Assembly: GCA_937874695.1 (NCBI GenBank) | Contig: CALNAJ010000028.1 | Span: 1 to 64,000 of the forward strand | Direction of reading: 5' to 3' | Length of the DNA: 64,000 bases | Origin: an uncultured Lactobacillus sp. | GTDB taxonomy: Bacteria; Bacillota; Bacilli; Lactobacillales; Lactobacillaceae | Part shown: piece by piece, positions 8,346 through 17,522 of the stretch | Position numbering within the stretch: the first letter of the stretch is position 1 | How the letters are laid out: every line of letters begins with the position of its first letter | Made by a program: the position numbers and the translations under genes | The notes under the pieces: model-generated | Told to the model about the DNA's origin: nothing | Databases searched by the model: none | What the model saw: only the letters and a program-made list of their open reading frames with translations

Positions 8346-9104
8346 CTACTCGTTAAACGTCCCCAGCTCATTTAAGATTTGCTGGTAAAAGGCACTCCGG
8401 TCCTGTTCGCCACGCTTGATTTCGGACCCAATCTGGCCATCCTTGATAAACAGGATACGTTGGCAGAAACTGGCGGAGAACGGATCATGGGTCACCAGCA
8501 ACACGGACATGTGCTGTTTCTGATTAATCGTCGTCAACAAGTCGAGTAATTCCCGAGCACTGGTGGAATCCAACGCCCCGGTTGGTTCGTCTCCCATCAG
8601 GATTGACGGACGATGCACAATGGCCCGAGCAGCGGCGACCCGTTGCTTTTGGCCCCCGGACAATTCTGAAGGGTACTTTTGTAAGAGGTCGGCGATTGAC
8701 AAGGTCTCGGCAACTTCATGAATGGCTTGATCCATCACTCTGGATGGCGTCCCCTTTAAGGCCAGTGGCAGACCGATATTCTCTTCGGCTGTCAGACTTT
8801 CCAACAGGTTGAAGTCTTGGAAAATAAAACCGACTTCCTGCGCCCGAAAATCAGCGAGTTGGTTGCCGCGCATCTTCGTGACATCGTGTCCGTTGACCAC
8901 AACATCCCCCTTAGTCGGCACGTCGAGCGTTGATAGCATATTCAACAACGTGGTCTTACCCGAACCAGAAGCCCCCATGATCCCGACAAATTCACCAGCT
9001 TCCACCGTGAAATCGAGACCCTTCAACGCCTTGTATTGGCGTTCATTAGCCTTGCCGTAAGTCTTTTCGAGATTGTGGACGTTAACCACAGTATTTGTTG
9101 TCAT
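8346..9104 (-). CDS. ABC transporter ATP-binding protein (MacB/BceA type)
   Basis: Nucleotide-binding subunit of about 252 residues. Walker A is GASGSGKTT, the Q-loop lies in FIFQDFNLL, the signature is LSGGQKQR, Walker B is ILMGDEPTGALD, and the switch His is in LVTHD. The ALD after the Walker B Glu is typical of the MacB/LolD/BceA group that partners with FtsX permeases. First gene of the operon. The start at 9104 is chosen because GTGGGGGA sits about 9 bases upstream. Confidence 0.93.
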   Translation of the reverse strand: MTTNTVVNVHNLEKTYGKANERQYKALKGLDFTVEAGEFVGIMGASGSGKTTLLNMLSTLDVPTKGDVVVNGHDVTKMRGNQLADFRAQEVGFIFQDFNLLESLTAEENIGLPLALKGTPSRVMDQAIHEVAETLSIADLLQKYPSELSGGQKQRVAAARAIVHRPSILMGDEPTGALDSTSARELLDLLTTINQKQHMSVLLVTHDPFSASFCQRILFIKDGQIGSEIKRGEQDRSAFYQQILNELGTFNE

Positions 9105-9135
9105 TGTAAAATCCCCCACTCTTTAGTCTATTGGT

Positions 9136-9181
9136 TAGTTACTTGTGTAATTAACTATAACGGTTGGCTAGAAATTGTCAA
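9136..9181 (-). promoter_or_regulatory. Promoter and probable GntR operator of the ABC operon
   Basis: Minus-strand TTGACA (9176-9181), 16-base spacer and TATAGT (9154-9159). A 22-base inverted repeat, TAGTTA-n-TT / AA-n-TAACTA around GTGT (9136-9157), overlaps the -10 box and the start region. This is where a YtrA-type autorepressor would bind. Confidence 0.65.
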
Positions 9182-9409
9182 TCCTTAATTTCATTTGATT
9201 GAAGAGCAGTCCCAGAGTTAATGCCGCTAGCTTCCCGGTAGGCCTAGGACAGAACTAAGTTTGCAACCAGCAGAAAAATTTGTAAGCAATGCTGTTTTGA
9301 CTCATTTGGAACATTCTTAATGCTCCAAACTTCTCACGCGACCTTTCCCGGCTTTCGTTGTACAATTAAGCATGTAAGTTTCAAATCTGAAAACAAAGGA
9401 GTTTTTCTG

Positions 9410-10360
9410 ATGAAACAACTGCAATTAGGTGGCAGTAACTGGCAAGCTTCCGCCGTCGCTTTGGGGATTATGCGGATGGGTGTCATGAGTACGGACGACG
9501 CCGTCAAGTCCCTTCAGGCAGCGCACGAGGCTGGCATTAATTACATCGATTCCGCTGACATTTACGTCAATGGTAATTCCGAAAGGGTCTTTGGCGAAGC
9601 CCTCAAAGCTTCCGGCCTTTCACGAGATGACTTCTACATCCAATCCAAGGGGGGCATCGTGCTCGACCCTAACCGGAGTCACGACGACTTGGTCTTTGGC
9701 CAACGCTACGACTACGGTAAGCAGCATCTGATTGACGCCGTTGATGGCATTCTTTCCCGCATGGGAATCGACTACTTGGATGCCTTCCTCCTTCACCGGC
9801 CGGACCCACTGATGGAACCGGACGAGATTGCCGATGCCTTCAATACGCTGCAGCGCGAGGGTAAGGTTCGCCACTTTGGTGTTTCTAACTTCAACGTGCA
9901 ACAATACTTGATGGTCCAAGACGCCGTTGACCAAAAGTTGATGTTCAACCAACTGCAATTTAGCGCGGCGCATGCCGGGATGATTACTGAAGGCCTGCAC
10001 GTCAACATGGGCGATGTCCCAACGCACAACGACTTTGGCATGATTGAATTCGCCCGGCGGAATCACATCACGATTCAAGCTTGGTCGCCATTCCAATACG
10101 GACTGTTTGCGGGCATGTTCATCGACGATCCGAAGTATGCTGAATTAAACCAGGTTCTGCAAAAGTTAGCCGACAAGTACGGCGTCTCCAAGAACGGAAT
10201 CGCCGTGGCTTGGATTCTTCGTCACCCCGCTAATATTCAAGTGCTGTTAGGGACAATGAACCCAACGCATATCAAGGATAGTGCGGCCGGTGCCGACGTT
10301 ACCCTGACCAAGCAGGAATGGTACGATATCTACCTGGCTGCTGGGAACGATTTACCTTAA
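9410..10360 (+). CDS. Aldo/keto reductase
   Basis: NAD(P)H-dependent oxidoreductase with a TIM-barrel fold, 316 residues. The catalytic tetrad is visible: Asp in GINYIDSADIY, the Tyr five residues later, Lys in IQSKGG, and His in LLHRPDP. The overall pattern resembles E. coli YdhF. The substrate is unknown; it probably reduces aldehydes or ketones. The start at 9410 has AAAGGAG 8 bases upstream, and a longer upstream frame lacks a ribosome site. It stands alone with its own terminator. Confidence 0.9.
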   Translation: MKQLQLGGSNWQASAVALGIMRMGVMSTDDAVKSLQAAHEAGINYIDSADIYVNGNSERVFGEALKASGLSRDDFYIQSKGGIVLDPNRSHDDLVFGQRYDYGKQHLIDAVDGILSRMGIDYLDAFLLHRPDPLMEPDEIADAFNTLQREGKVRHFGVSNFNVQQYLMVQDAVDQKLMFNQLQFSAAHAGMITEGLHVNMGDVPTHNDFGMIEFARRNHITIQAWSPFQYGLFAGMFIDDPKYAELNQVLQKLADKYGVSKNGIAVAWILRHPANIQVLLGTMNPTHIKDSAAGADVTLTKQEWYDIYLAAGNDLP

Positions 10361-10383
10361 AATCACAACAATTAATGGCTCAC

Positions 10384-10418
10384 GAAACGTTCAGGAATCT
10401 TTCTGAACGTTTTTTTAT
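10384..10418 (+). terminator. Terminator of the aldo/keto reductase
   Basis: AAACGTTCAG / CTGAACGTTT stem followed by seven T. Confidence 0.88.
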
Positions 10419-10502
10419 TTACCCGTAAGTCGGCAAAGTCTGGCCCACCAAGTAGTTTGGAAAGCGGTTCCAAATTCACCACAAACTTTTTTACTAAAGG
10501 GG

Positions 10503-10562
10503 TTGTACTTTTCTAAAACGGTGTTAAACTGTAGTTGTAATCAAGGGCGAGTGATTACTCGC
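10503..10562 (+). promoter_or_regulatory. Promoter and leader hairpin of small membrane gene
   Basis: TTGTAC (10503-10508), 16-base spacer and TAAACT (10525-10530). The leader then carries GCGAGT-GATT-ACTCGC (10547-10562), a perfect six-pair hairpin or operator upstream of the ribosome site. Confidence 0.5.
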
Positions 10563-10588
10563 TCGATAACTAGAAAGGGGATTTTATC

Positions 10589-10855
10589 ATGTTTACCACA
10601 ACATTTTGGATTCTTGCTATTTGGTTAGTTATCAACGGAATTTGGACCTGCACGGCAACGACAAACCGGGAATTGATGAAGTGGTTCGGCTGGATCAACG
10701 TGGTTGCTATTATTGCCGGCTTCTGGGTATTCTACGGTGCTGCTGGCGTTGCTGGTCTGACAGGTTGGTTCACTGCGGTTAACTGGATTAACGTTATCCT
10801 GGCAATCACACAATTCTACTTTGCTTACAAGAAGACTGCTGCTCAGGCACATTAA
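10589..10855 (+). CDS. Small hydrophobic membrane protein, unknown function
   Basis: 88-residue protein with three or four predicted membrane helices (about 4-22, 32-50, 55-80) and a short Lys/His tail. Rich in Trp, with no recognisable motif. Ribosome site GAAAGGGG is about 8 bases before the ATG, and a strong bidirectional terminator follows. It sits alone between the aldo/keto reductase and a TetR gene on the same strand. I do not recognise a family. Confidence 0.75.
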   Translation: MFTTTFWILAIWLVINGIWTCTATTNRELMKWFGWINVVAIIAGFWVFYGAAGVAGLTGWFTAVNWINVILAITQFYFAYKKTAAQAH

Positions 10856-10876
10856 TTTAAACAAAGTACTTTACTT

Positions 10877-10912
10877 AAAAATCGGGGATGACTGCGAGCA
10901 TCCCCGATTTTT
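10877..10912. terminator. Perfect 14-pair terminator
   Basis: AAAAATCGGGGATG / CATCCCCGATTTTT with an 8-base loop. Symmetric A and T tails make it functional in both directions. Confidence 0.92.
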
Positions 10913-11029
10913 AATGACTCACAAACCTTTAACAAATATCAGTTACCGTTGCTGAAGATTCTATCTGGTGTGGGACCCCCTAGCCTACTCCTAGTGGCAT
11001 AATTGGTATTTTCTAAGGAAGCTGGTAAG

Positions 11030-11087
11030 ATTAGAAAGGACCTTCTAAAATCAAATAACCTTGCTGATAACCGCGATCGGTTTATCA
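11030..11087 (+). promoter_or_regulatory. Two dyads upstream of the TetR gene
   Basis: TGATAACCG-CGAT-CGGTTTATCA (11065-11087) is a near-perfect inverted repeat 32 bases before the TetR start. A second, weaker dyad around AGAAAGGACCTTCT lies at 11030-11052. Either could be the autoregulatory operator. Confidence 0.45.
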
Positions 11088-11118
11088 ACAAATTTTAAAT
11101 ATAAAAGGTGGTCGTGCC

Positions 11119-11778
11119 ATGTCTGTTAATAAAATATTGGATCAGTTTCCCGCCACTATTCAGGCGACGAAGGAACTCACGCAGAAGCAAAAGGACGTGC
11201 TGATCGCCAGCATTCAACTCTTTGCCAAGCAAGGGTACGCCAATACCAGTACCCACCAAATTGCGGTTGCCGCCCACCAATCTGAGGGCACCATGTTCAA
11301 ACATTTTAAATCCAAGGCCAATATTCTCCGGGTAGCCCTGGAGCCCGTCATCTTTCAAATCATTCCCGACGTTGCCGCTGAATTGAAGAAAGATACATTG
11401 AGTAAGCCCTTCACGAACCTTCATGACTTTCTAATTATCTTCGTCCAGAACCGCATGGAATTCGCCGAAGCCAATCAGGATGCCATCAAGGTCTTCTTCA
11501 GCGAACTGCTCTATAACGAGAATCTTCGTCAGGAGTTCATCGACGTTGCCCGTGACCAATTCATTGTTTCCTTTGAAGGTACGGTAACCAAGCTGCAAAA
11601 GCACAACTTGATTATCGACTGGCCATTCACTATGATCTTTCGCTATATTGCGTCCGTCGTTGCTGGTTACATTCTTGATCGTTATGTGTTATTTCCCAAC
11701 CGAGACTGGAATGACGACGACGAAGCCAAATATCTCGTAGCCGAACTCGAAAAGGTCTTACAACCAGAACAAGCCTAG
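11119..11778 (+). CDS. TetR/AcrR-family transcriptional regulator
   Basis: 219 residues. An N-terminal DNA-binding domain (about 20-70) has the helix-turn-helix TSTHQIAVAAHQSEGTMFKHF, followed by a helical ligand-binding domain. A typical repressor that senses a small molecule. Ribosome site AAAGGTGG precedes the ATG. No obvious target gene is adjacent: the next gene converges from the other strand and the upstream gene is an unknown membrane protein behind a terminator. It may control itself or a distant transporter. Confidence 0.88.
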   Translation: MSVNKILDQFPATIQATKELTQKQKDVLIASIQLFAKQGYANTSTHQIAVAAHQSEGTMFKHFKSKANILRVALEPVIFQIIPDVAAELKKDTLSKPFTNLHDFLIIFVQNRMEFAEANQDAIKVFFSELLYNENLRQEFIDVARDQFIVSFEGTVTKLQKHNLIIDWPFTMIFRYIASVVAGYILDRYVLFPNRDWNDDDEAKYLVAELEKVLQPEQA

Positions 11779-11801
11779 ACGCACTGTCTAAACTTGTTTT
11801 T

Positions 11802-13955
11802 TTATGGCGCATCCGTCAGTTGCCACAGCAGTTCACCACTGTAATCACCAGCGACGGCGTCACCATTGACTTCAATTAGAACCCCGTCGTCATCTTTCCA
11901 TTTTTTGGCGACGTCAGTACACTCATCGTCCGTCTTGGTTGTCTGTTCCTCAATTACCGTCGGCTTATCCCCGATGGTTTGTTTTTGGCGTGCCTTCCCA
12001 TTACGGTAGACCACGTCTCCACTCAATTCACGACCATCCGTGGTGGTAAATTTCTTACTAACATTCAGTTGAAGCTTCCACGAGCTCCCAGCGCCTCGGC
12101 CATCACGTACCCGTAATTGCCAATCCTTGTCTCGACCAATCATCTGATGTTTCCCGTTCAACTCACCCTTAAAGTTGCAGTTGCAAGGCATTGTGTCAAA
12201 TGCCAAGTCTCCCGAACGTTGGTTAACCGCAATACTTAAAGGCTTGGCCACATCTTTGCGGTTTGTCGCTTGGATTGAAACGCTATTTTTTCCGGGTTTC
12301 AGCAATCGATTAGGCACCTTAAACTGAAATTTACCGGATGTTCCTTCCCAAGATCCCTTGAGTTGATTCAGGCTAAAAGTCAGACCACCGACGTCGATTC
12401 GAACCTTAGTATCTGCTATGATATCGTCATTAATATCTTTACCATCATTGGAGAGCCGGGCGTGGACTACCGGGTCCTTCCCCTTCTCCGCGCTTAGTGG
12501 GCCGTCGTCTAAGCTCTCCAGTTTCAAATTGAGTTTCCGTTTAACTGTATATCCTGCCGACTCTATCTCAACGTAATGATCCACTCCGGAAAAGATAACT
12601 TTACGTGGTGGCACATAAACATCATGATCCACTGACTGGATTTCCGTCTTTAACCAAAATGCCAACGCGGGCGTTGCTACAGAGAATGCATGATTCGCAA
12701 TCTGAGCATCTATGCGATCCGCTAATAATTCCTGACTATTTAACGGATGGAGGGCATGAATCCCATCATTTGTGAAATGTCCTCGAATGCGTTTAACCGC
12801 AGATATCGCTGGCAACATCGCCGTTGCCGTAGTCAGCGTTCCTGAATTCGTCGGATTTTTCGCCGTCGCATGTAGAACGTAGCGTAAAGTTTCCCCCGGA
12901 GTAACCGTATCCCCCTCTTTAATCTTGCGCTTGACTGCCATGTCCTGCATGATATTCGTTTCTGCCAACTTTGAGAATTGGATTTGACGGGGCGTTTGAT
13001 CCAGAACGACTAGCTGGTTGGCACTGTTGAACTTACCAGTGGACCCGGTAATTCCCCAGGTAACTTCATTGGCCAGTGTTCGCCCATCGGCTGAAAGTTT
13101 CTTACGATCAATCGTGATGGTATCCTGAACTTCTGGCTTCATTTGCTGCCGCGTCTTCGGGTCCTGATCATTGAAGGTATAGGTCATCTGGCTACTCTGT
13201 ACTTTCCAATCAATCGTCACGTGACGCCATTGGCCATCAGCAGGATTCGCCATCAACTTAGGTTGTTGATGTTTCAAAGAAAAGTAATGTTTGTTTCGCT
13301 GACCATATTGCTTATACATGGACGCATCCGCTGGATAACCACTGGCAATGTGTGGCCCCTGACTCGGAATACCATCCGCATCGTAGTAATTTCCAGCGCC
13401 GGGACTAGGCGTCTTATTAACCGTGGTATCAAATTCCAGCGCCCAACTATGTTGAATAGCTATTTGGGATAAGCCAGACGCTGAGGCCCCAGAATTCGTA
13501 TCACTAGCCCAGACCCCTAACGATTGACCTTTTCCACCCTTGGCAATCGCATGGGTGGCCTCTGGAGCATTTTGTAGAACAAAGGCCATCCCAGAACTCT
13601 GATTGGCTTTTTTATTCCCAAAGTAGAGCCAAAACGACCAGCTCGTATCGTGCGTCAAATTGACCTTAGCTTTGGTTTCACCCAATTGCTGTGACCAGAA
13701 TGCCCCCACCTCATTTGTTCGTGAGTCAATATTATCGTTGGTAATTTGGGCGATTGATTCCTTGGTAAATGTCCCATCTATCAGTTGGGTTTCTGAGTAG
13801 GTATTAAATAGTGACGACAATGTCATCCCGTTTGGTGCTGTCTTAACAGCAGCTTGCATATCCTCATCTAACGCGACTCCGGCAGCCTGGGCCTGCCGTT
13901 CACTTAGCAAGCCAACTCCCAGGCATGTTATAATAATGAATAATAATCGGCGCAT
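11802..13955 (-). CDS. Secreted L-type lectin / WxL-domain surface protein
   Basis: 717-residue exported protein. A signal peptide spans about 1-24 (ends RQAQA). A legume-lectin-like beta-sandwich (about 50-345) has the WSFWLYFG ... GMAFVLQ ... GVWASD pattern of bacterial L-type lectins. A middle Ig-like/DUF11-type section follows. The C-terminal WxL domain has its first signature WQLRVRDG near 627 and ends with the hallmark WQLTDAP. WxL domains bind peptidoglycan non-covalently. WxL genes usually sit in csc clusters with DUF916 and LPXTG partners, but none is near here, so this is an orphan. Start ATG after GGGAGG. Confidence 0.85.
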   Translation of the reverse strand: MRRLLFIIITCLGVGLLSERQAQAAGVALDEDMQAAVKTAPNGMTLSSLFNTYSETQLIDGTFTKESIAQITNDNIDSRTNEVGAFWSQQLGETKAKVNLTHDTSWSFWLYFGNKKANQSSGMAFVLQNAPEATHAIAKGGKGQSLGVWASDTNSGASASGLSQIAIQHSWALEFDTTVNKTPSPGAGNYYDADGIPSQGPHIASGYPADASMYKQYGQRNKHYFSLKHQQPKLMANPADGQWRHVTIDWKVQSSQMTYTFNDQDPKTRQQMKPEVQDTITIDRKKLSADGRTLANEVTWGITGSTGKFNSANQLVVLDQTPRQIQFSKLAETNIMQDMAVKRKIKEGDTVTPGETLRYVLHATAKNPTNSGTLTTATAMLPAISAVKRIRGHFTNDGIHALHPLNSQELLADRIDAQIANHAFSVATPALAFWLKTEIQSVDHDVYVPPRKVIFSGVDHYVEIESAGYTVKRKLNLKLESLDDGPLSAEKGKDPVVHARLSNDGKDINDDIIADTKVRIDVGGLTFSLNQLKGSWEGTSGKFQFKVPNRLLKPGKNSVSIQATNRKDVAKPLSIAVNQRSGDLAFDTMPCNCNFKGELNGKHQMIGRDKDWQLRVRDGRGAGSSWKLQLNVSKKFTTTDGRELSGDVVYRNGKARQKQTIGDKPTVIEEQTTKTDDECTDVAKKWKDDDGVLIEVNGDAVAGDYSGELLWQLTDAP

Positions 13956-14458
13956 GTGTATTCCTCCCTGTAATCTCTATCGAATTAACACTCGCTTAGG
14001 GAGTATACAGGAGAAATGCCCATTTGACCGCAAAATTAAGTTGTTTTCATAAAGAATTGTGTGAAATACAGTTGTGTACAATCTAAACTGCTGAATTGAT
14101 AGGCTTTCCCCGTTGTTTGGGGTGGCCTATTTTTCGAAGGCTAGCCGTTTAAAATTGACTATTTTCATTTTTCCCACAATGGTTTAGTCCCATGACTATT
14201 CACTTTTCCTGGCACTATTGTCAAAAACGTGCTAGCTGTCACCGTCAGCGCGCATATTTATGTACCTAATACTGGTAATACTGTCAAAAAGTCCATTCAA
14301 CACGCTCCCCACTAGAGTCAAAGTATACCCGAAACTCAGCGTCAATAGGGCTTAAATCTTCTGATATCACCATTTAGCTATTACGATCCTTGTGTTAGCG
14401 ATTGCGCTTCGCAGCAAAAGACACGGCAGCGAGATTCCTCCCCTGCCGTGTCTTTTGT
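13956..14458. other. 500-bp intergenic region with promoter-like and terminator-like signals
   Basis: No convincing gene. It holds an extended -10 (TGTATACT, 14002-14009, minus) for the lectin gene. A plus-strand hairpin ATAGGC..CCCC / GGGG..GCCTAT followed by T lies at 14099-14135, with no annotated plus-strand gene before it. Two minus-strand promoter-like pairs are present; the better one, at about 14265-14295, is TTGACA, 17 bases, TACATA. The MFS terminator lies at 14415-14456. A small RNA is possible. Confidence 0.4.
14415..14456. terminator. Terminator of the MFS gene
   Basis: Perfect 14-pair stem AAAAGACACGGCAG / CTGCCGTGTCTTTT directly after the stop codon. Confidence 0.9.
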
Positions 14459-15664
14459 CTAATTATGATTAAATTTATTGATCAGGACCTTGGATGGCCG
14501 TGCTAACCGGATTAAGCCGACCGTTAACGCAATACTCAACGCCACCATCAACGCGCCAAACAGCGGCGTCCAGCCCAGGCCAAAGCGACTCGTCACCTGA
14601 CCACCGATACCGGATCCCAACGCAATCCCAACGTTAAAAGCCGAGATGTTCAGGGCAGAAGCCATTGTGATATCAGCTGGCGTATACTTTTCTGCCAACT
14701 GAACAATGTACAACTGCAGACCCGGCACATTCATGAAGGCAAAGAAGCCCATCACTAAGACCGTCAGTAGGCCTAACCACTGGCTATTTGCCGTCACCGT
14801 CAAGACCAACAGTGTCGCAAAGAGGCCAATAAACATTTTCAACAAGGCTGCCAGTGGCTTGGCGTTAGCCCAGCGGCCACCCAACGTGTTCCCAACAGCA
14901 ACCATCAAACCGTAAACGACCAGAATAATCACGACGGCGCTACTAGACCAGCCCATCTGCTGCTCCAATAATGGAGACAGGTAGGTGTAAGCCACGAAGG
15001 TACCGCCATATCCCAATGCCGTGACCAGTAAGGCCACTAAGAGTTGGGGATTTCTCAAGACACGTAAGATACCACGAGCCGTTGCTTTGCTAGGCAGTGG
15101 CAAATTCCGAGGAACCAGGATGTAGTCGGCAATCAAACCGATGACGCCAATGACACTGATAAAGATAAACGACCAGCGCCAACCGCCTAATTGACCGATC
15201 ATCGTTCCCAGCGGCACCCCGGTAACCGTGGCGACCGTCAGTCCCGTAAACATCACAGCGATTGCCGATGCCCGCTTAGAAGGGGCTACCACATCAGCAG
15301 CGATCACGGACGCCACCGTCATGAAGATACCGTGAGCCAAAGCGGCAATGACCCGTCCGGCCAAAAGGATCACGAAGGTCGGCGCAAAGGCAGCGACCAA
15401 ATTCCCTGAGATAAATAACAACATGATGACTACCATCAGCGTGTGGCGATTGATTTGCCCAGTCAACAACGTCATGACGGGCGCGCCAACCATGATACCC
15501 AAGGCGTAGACCGAGACCGTCAGCCCAGCCTGGGCCAGGCTCACGTGGAAGCTTTGAATCAAAAGGGGAATCAGCCCCACACTAATGAATTCAGTTGATC
15601 CGATTGCAAAGGCACTAACGGCCAGTGCGAGTAATGTAAATGTTGGTGAAAGTTTTTTTGTCAT
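14459..15664 (-). CDS. MFS efflux transporter, DHA1 (AraJ/YdhP-like)
   Basis: 401 residues, twelve predicted membrane helices. The AraJ/YdhP pattern is clear at the N-terminus (AFAIGSTEFISVGLIP) and in the loop GRVIAALAHGIF. The family exports sugars, arabinose-like compounds or drugs; the substrate is not predictable. Strong ribosome site AAGGAGG. It is divergent from an HxlR regulator with overlapping promoters, an arrangement that usually means the regulator controls the pump. Confidence 0.9.
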   Translation of the reverse strand: MTKKLSPTFTLLALAVSAFAIGSTEFISVGLIPLLIQSFHVSLAQAGLTVSVYALGIMVGAPVMTLLTGQINRHTLMVVIMLLFISGNLVAAFAPTFVILLAGRVIAALAHGIFMTVASVIAADVVAPSKRASAIAVMFTGLTVATVTGVPLGTMIGQLGGWRWSFIFISVIGVIGLIADYILVPRNLPLPSKATARGILRVLRNPQLLVALLVTALGYGGTFVAYTYLSPLLEQQMGWSSSAVVIILVVYGLMVAVGNTLGGRWANAKPLAALLKMFIGLFATLLVLTVTANSQWLGLLTVLVMGFFAFMNVPGLQLYIVQLAEKYTPADITMASALNISAFNVGIALGSGIGGQVTSRFGLGWTPLFGALMVALSIALTVGLIRLARPSKVLINKFNHN

Positions 15665-15679
15665 AATGACCTCCTTGAA

Positions 15680-15728
15680 TTGCGAACTCGATAAATATTG
15701 ATTATACTGGCTAGGAACTCAAGTACAA
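15680..15728. promoter_or_regulatory. Overlapping divergent promoters (MFS / HxlR)
   Basis: Plus strand: TTGCGA (15680-15685), 17 bases, TATACT (15703-15708). Minus strand: TTGTAC (15723-15728), 16 bases, TATAAT (15701-15706). The -10 boxes overlap, so the two directions compete. GTAC repeats nearby could be HxlR contacts. Confidence 0.65.
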
Positions 15729-15787
15729 GAACCCACTTTAAAGTACCCTACCCACCAAAAGGTAACCATCAGTCAGGAGGCCATTTC

Positions 15788-16150
15788 ATGCCCACAAAAA
15801 CTTATCATATTGGCGTCGAAGCCACGATGGAGATCATCGGCGGCAAATGGAAATCGATCATTCTCTGCCATCTCCGTCACCAAACGATGCGGACTGGCGA
15901 GCTTGCCCGCGCCATTCCGCAAATTTCTCAGAAGATGTTGACCCAACAACTCCGCGAATTGGAAGCCGCCAATATCGTTTCTCGCCGTGTTTACCAACAG
16001 GTCCCCCCGCGAGTTGACTACAGCCTAACCGATTACGGTCAGTCATTGTCAGGGATTCTTCACGAACTATGCGTGTGGGGCGAGGATAATATCGACCGCC
16101 GGCAAAATAATGGCGAAGAGATTACCTTACTCAGTCGCGATGACGTCTAG
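15788..16150 (+). CDS. HxlR-family transcriptional regulator
   Basis: 120-residue winged-helix protein with the HxlR core: ATMEIIGGKWKSIILCHL ... RTGELARAIPQISQKMLTQQLRELE. Members often sense electrophiles or oxidants through cysteines; here Cys occurs in IILCHL and in ELCVWG. Start at 15788 after CAGGAGG. Probably represses or activates the divergent MFS gene. Confidence 0.88.
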   Translation: MPTKTYHIGVEATMEIIGGKWKSIILCHLRHQTMRTGELARAIPQISQKMLTQQLRELEAANIVSRRVYQQVPPRVDYSLTDYGQSLSGILHELCVWGEDNIDRRQNNGEEITLLSRDDV

Positions 16151-16598
16151 CCTTTGATTATCAATTGTCCAATAGCCAGCACTTACTGATTAGATTCAGG
16201 CGTGCCGGCTATTTTTAAAATCAGACTTCCTAGTAGTGAGTTGCTAATCGTGGCAACTAACCCCAACAGCGAACAAAGATAATTATATGTAAAGTCAGAC
16301 CAATTTCAGTTACCCTAACTTGGCCTATATTGGGTCTACTAAGCCTAATTAGACCACTCGTCAATCCAGTGATTTCAGGCCCTCTTACACGAAGATAATG
16401 CTTGTCAGGGGGCCCAGTGAATGCTATGGTTTAGCTAGTCCAACACCCTTAACAAACCAGCTTGGAGAAAAGCCGTTCTGTTAAGCAATCGACTCATATT
16501 AATACCTTTATCATTATATTATAATTCCGATAAAGAGTGGTTAAACCTACTTTTCGCCAATATGCCCTTCCCGTTCAGACAAGTGAGAGGAGAATTTC
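16151..16598. other. Intergenic region with HxlR terminator
   Basis: The terminator AATAGCC.GCAC / GTGC.GGCTATT plus T lies at 16171-16217. The remainder is AT-rich with an unassigned promoter near 16519 (TATAAT) for the next gene. I see no other gene. Confidence 0.5.
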
Positions 16599-17156
16599 AT
16601 GAAACAACTAAGAATTGGCAACAACCGACACGTCATCGGCTTATTCCTGACAGTTATCGTCCTGGCCGCCACGCTGATTTTACCGGTAACCAATGCTTTT
16701 GCCTCCAAAGCCCCCAGCAAGCAGGAACTCCGCACTGAAAGAAAAGTCTTTATGAAGAAGAATCAGAAGGAACTCAAGGCCGCAACCCTAAATTCTAAGG
16801 GCCTTTCCATCGCTTGGAAGGACGTACTCCAACATAAAATCAAGCTTCTCAAACATTTGAAGAAAACGATTGCTCAAGAAAAAGGCACTGTCTATTCCAC
16901 AAAACAGGCTAAAGCACTGACCCGTAAGATCAACAAATTACATAAAAAATACGCGACTAAGTTAAAAAAATTGAAAGGCCAAAAACAGCCCGCAAACATC
17001 GTTTATAATTCTTACGTTGATGGTAACTATATCTCATTCATGAAGGAAAAAGTTAAACAGGTCGGTAACCGAACCTACATTCTCTGGGGCATCCACGAAC
17101 ACAATGGTAAATTCACCAATTTTGGCGGTCACGGTGCTGGCTTTACGGTCGGATAA
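16599..17156 (+). CDS. Secreted lysine-rich protein, unknown function
   Basis: 185 residues. Signal peptide about 1-35 (ends NAFASKA), then a strongly basic, helical region (about 45-125, many KxLKK repeats) and a small C-terminal beta region (IVYNSYVDGNYISFM ... GGHGAGFTVG). No known domain recognised. The charge suggests binding to wall or teichoic polymers or to DNA, but this is inference. Good ribosome site GAGAGGAG. It is monocistronic. Confidence 0.7.
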   Translation: MKQLRIGNNRHVIGLFLTVIVLAATLILPVTNAFASKAPSKQELRTERKVFMKKNQKELKAATLNSKGLSIAWKDVLQHKIKLLKHLKKTIAQEKGTVYSTKQAKALTRKINKLHKKYATKLKKLKGQKQPANIVYNSYVDGNYISFMKEKVKQVGNRTYILWGIHEHNGKFTNFGGHGAGFTVG

Positions 17157-17522
17157 TGCCTCACAACTACGATTTACGAGTGCCCTTACAGTCTAGACTA
17201 ATCGACCAGCTCTTACTTAAAAATAAATAATCAACCAGCTTCAATGAAGCCAACGACCTACTGTAATAAACCAGAATATTTGTTACGGTAGGCCGTTTTC
17301 GCGTTCATCTCACCGAAAACATGCCATACGGATGCTATTCTTACTTAATTTTCCTATTTTCCAGTTCTAAAAGATAACTCCCTAAACCGATGGCTTTATT
17401 AAGATTTTAATCCATTTCAAAATAGTTGATGCTTTGACCTGACAAACTCTGTATAATAGTACCGTTATAGCTCTGTCACGTTTCATCAATAGCTACATAC
17501 TTCATCGGAGAAGGGAAAAACA
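17157..17522. other. Intergenic region: terminator and teichoic-operon promoter
   Basis: A 14-pair hairpin (one mismatch) with a T tail at 17253-17299 ends the secreted-protein gene. An extended -10 TGTATAAT lies near 17450-17457, upstream of the two-gene glycosyltransferase operon; its -35 is weak. Nothing else found. Confidence 0.5.
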
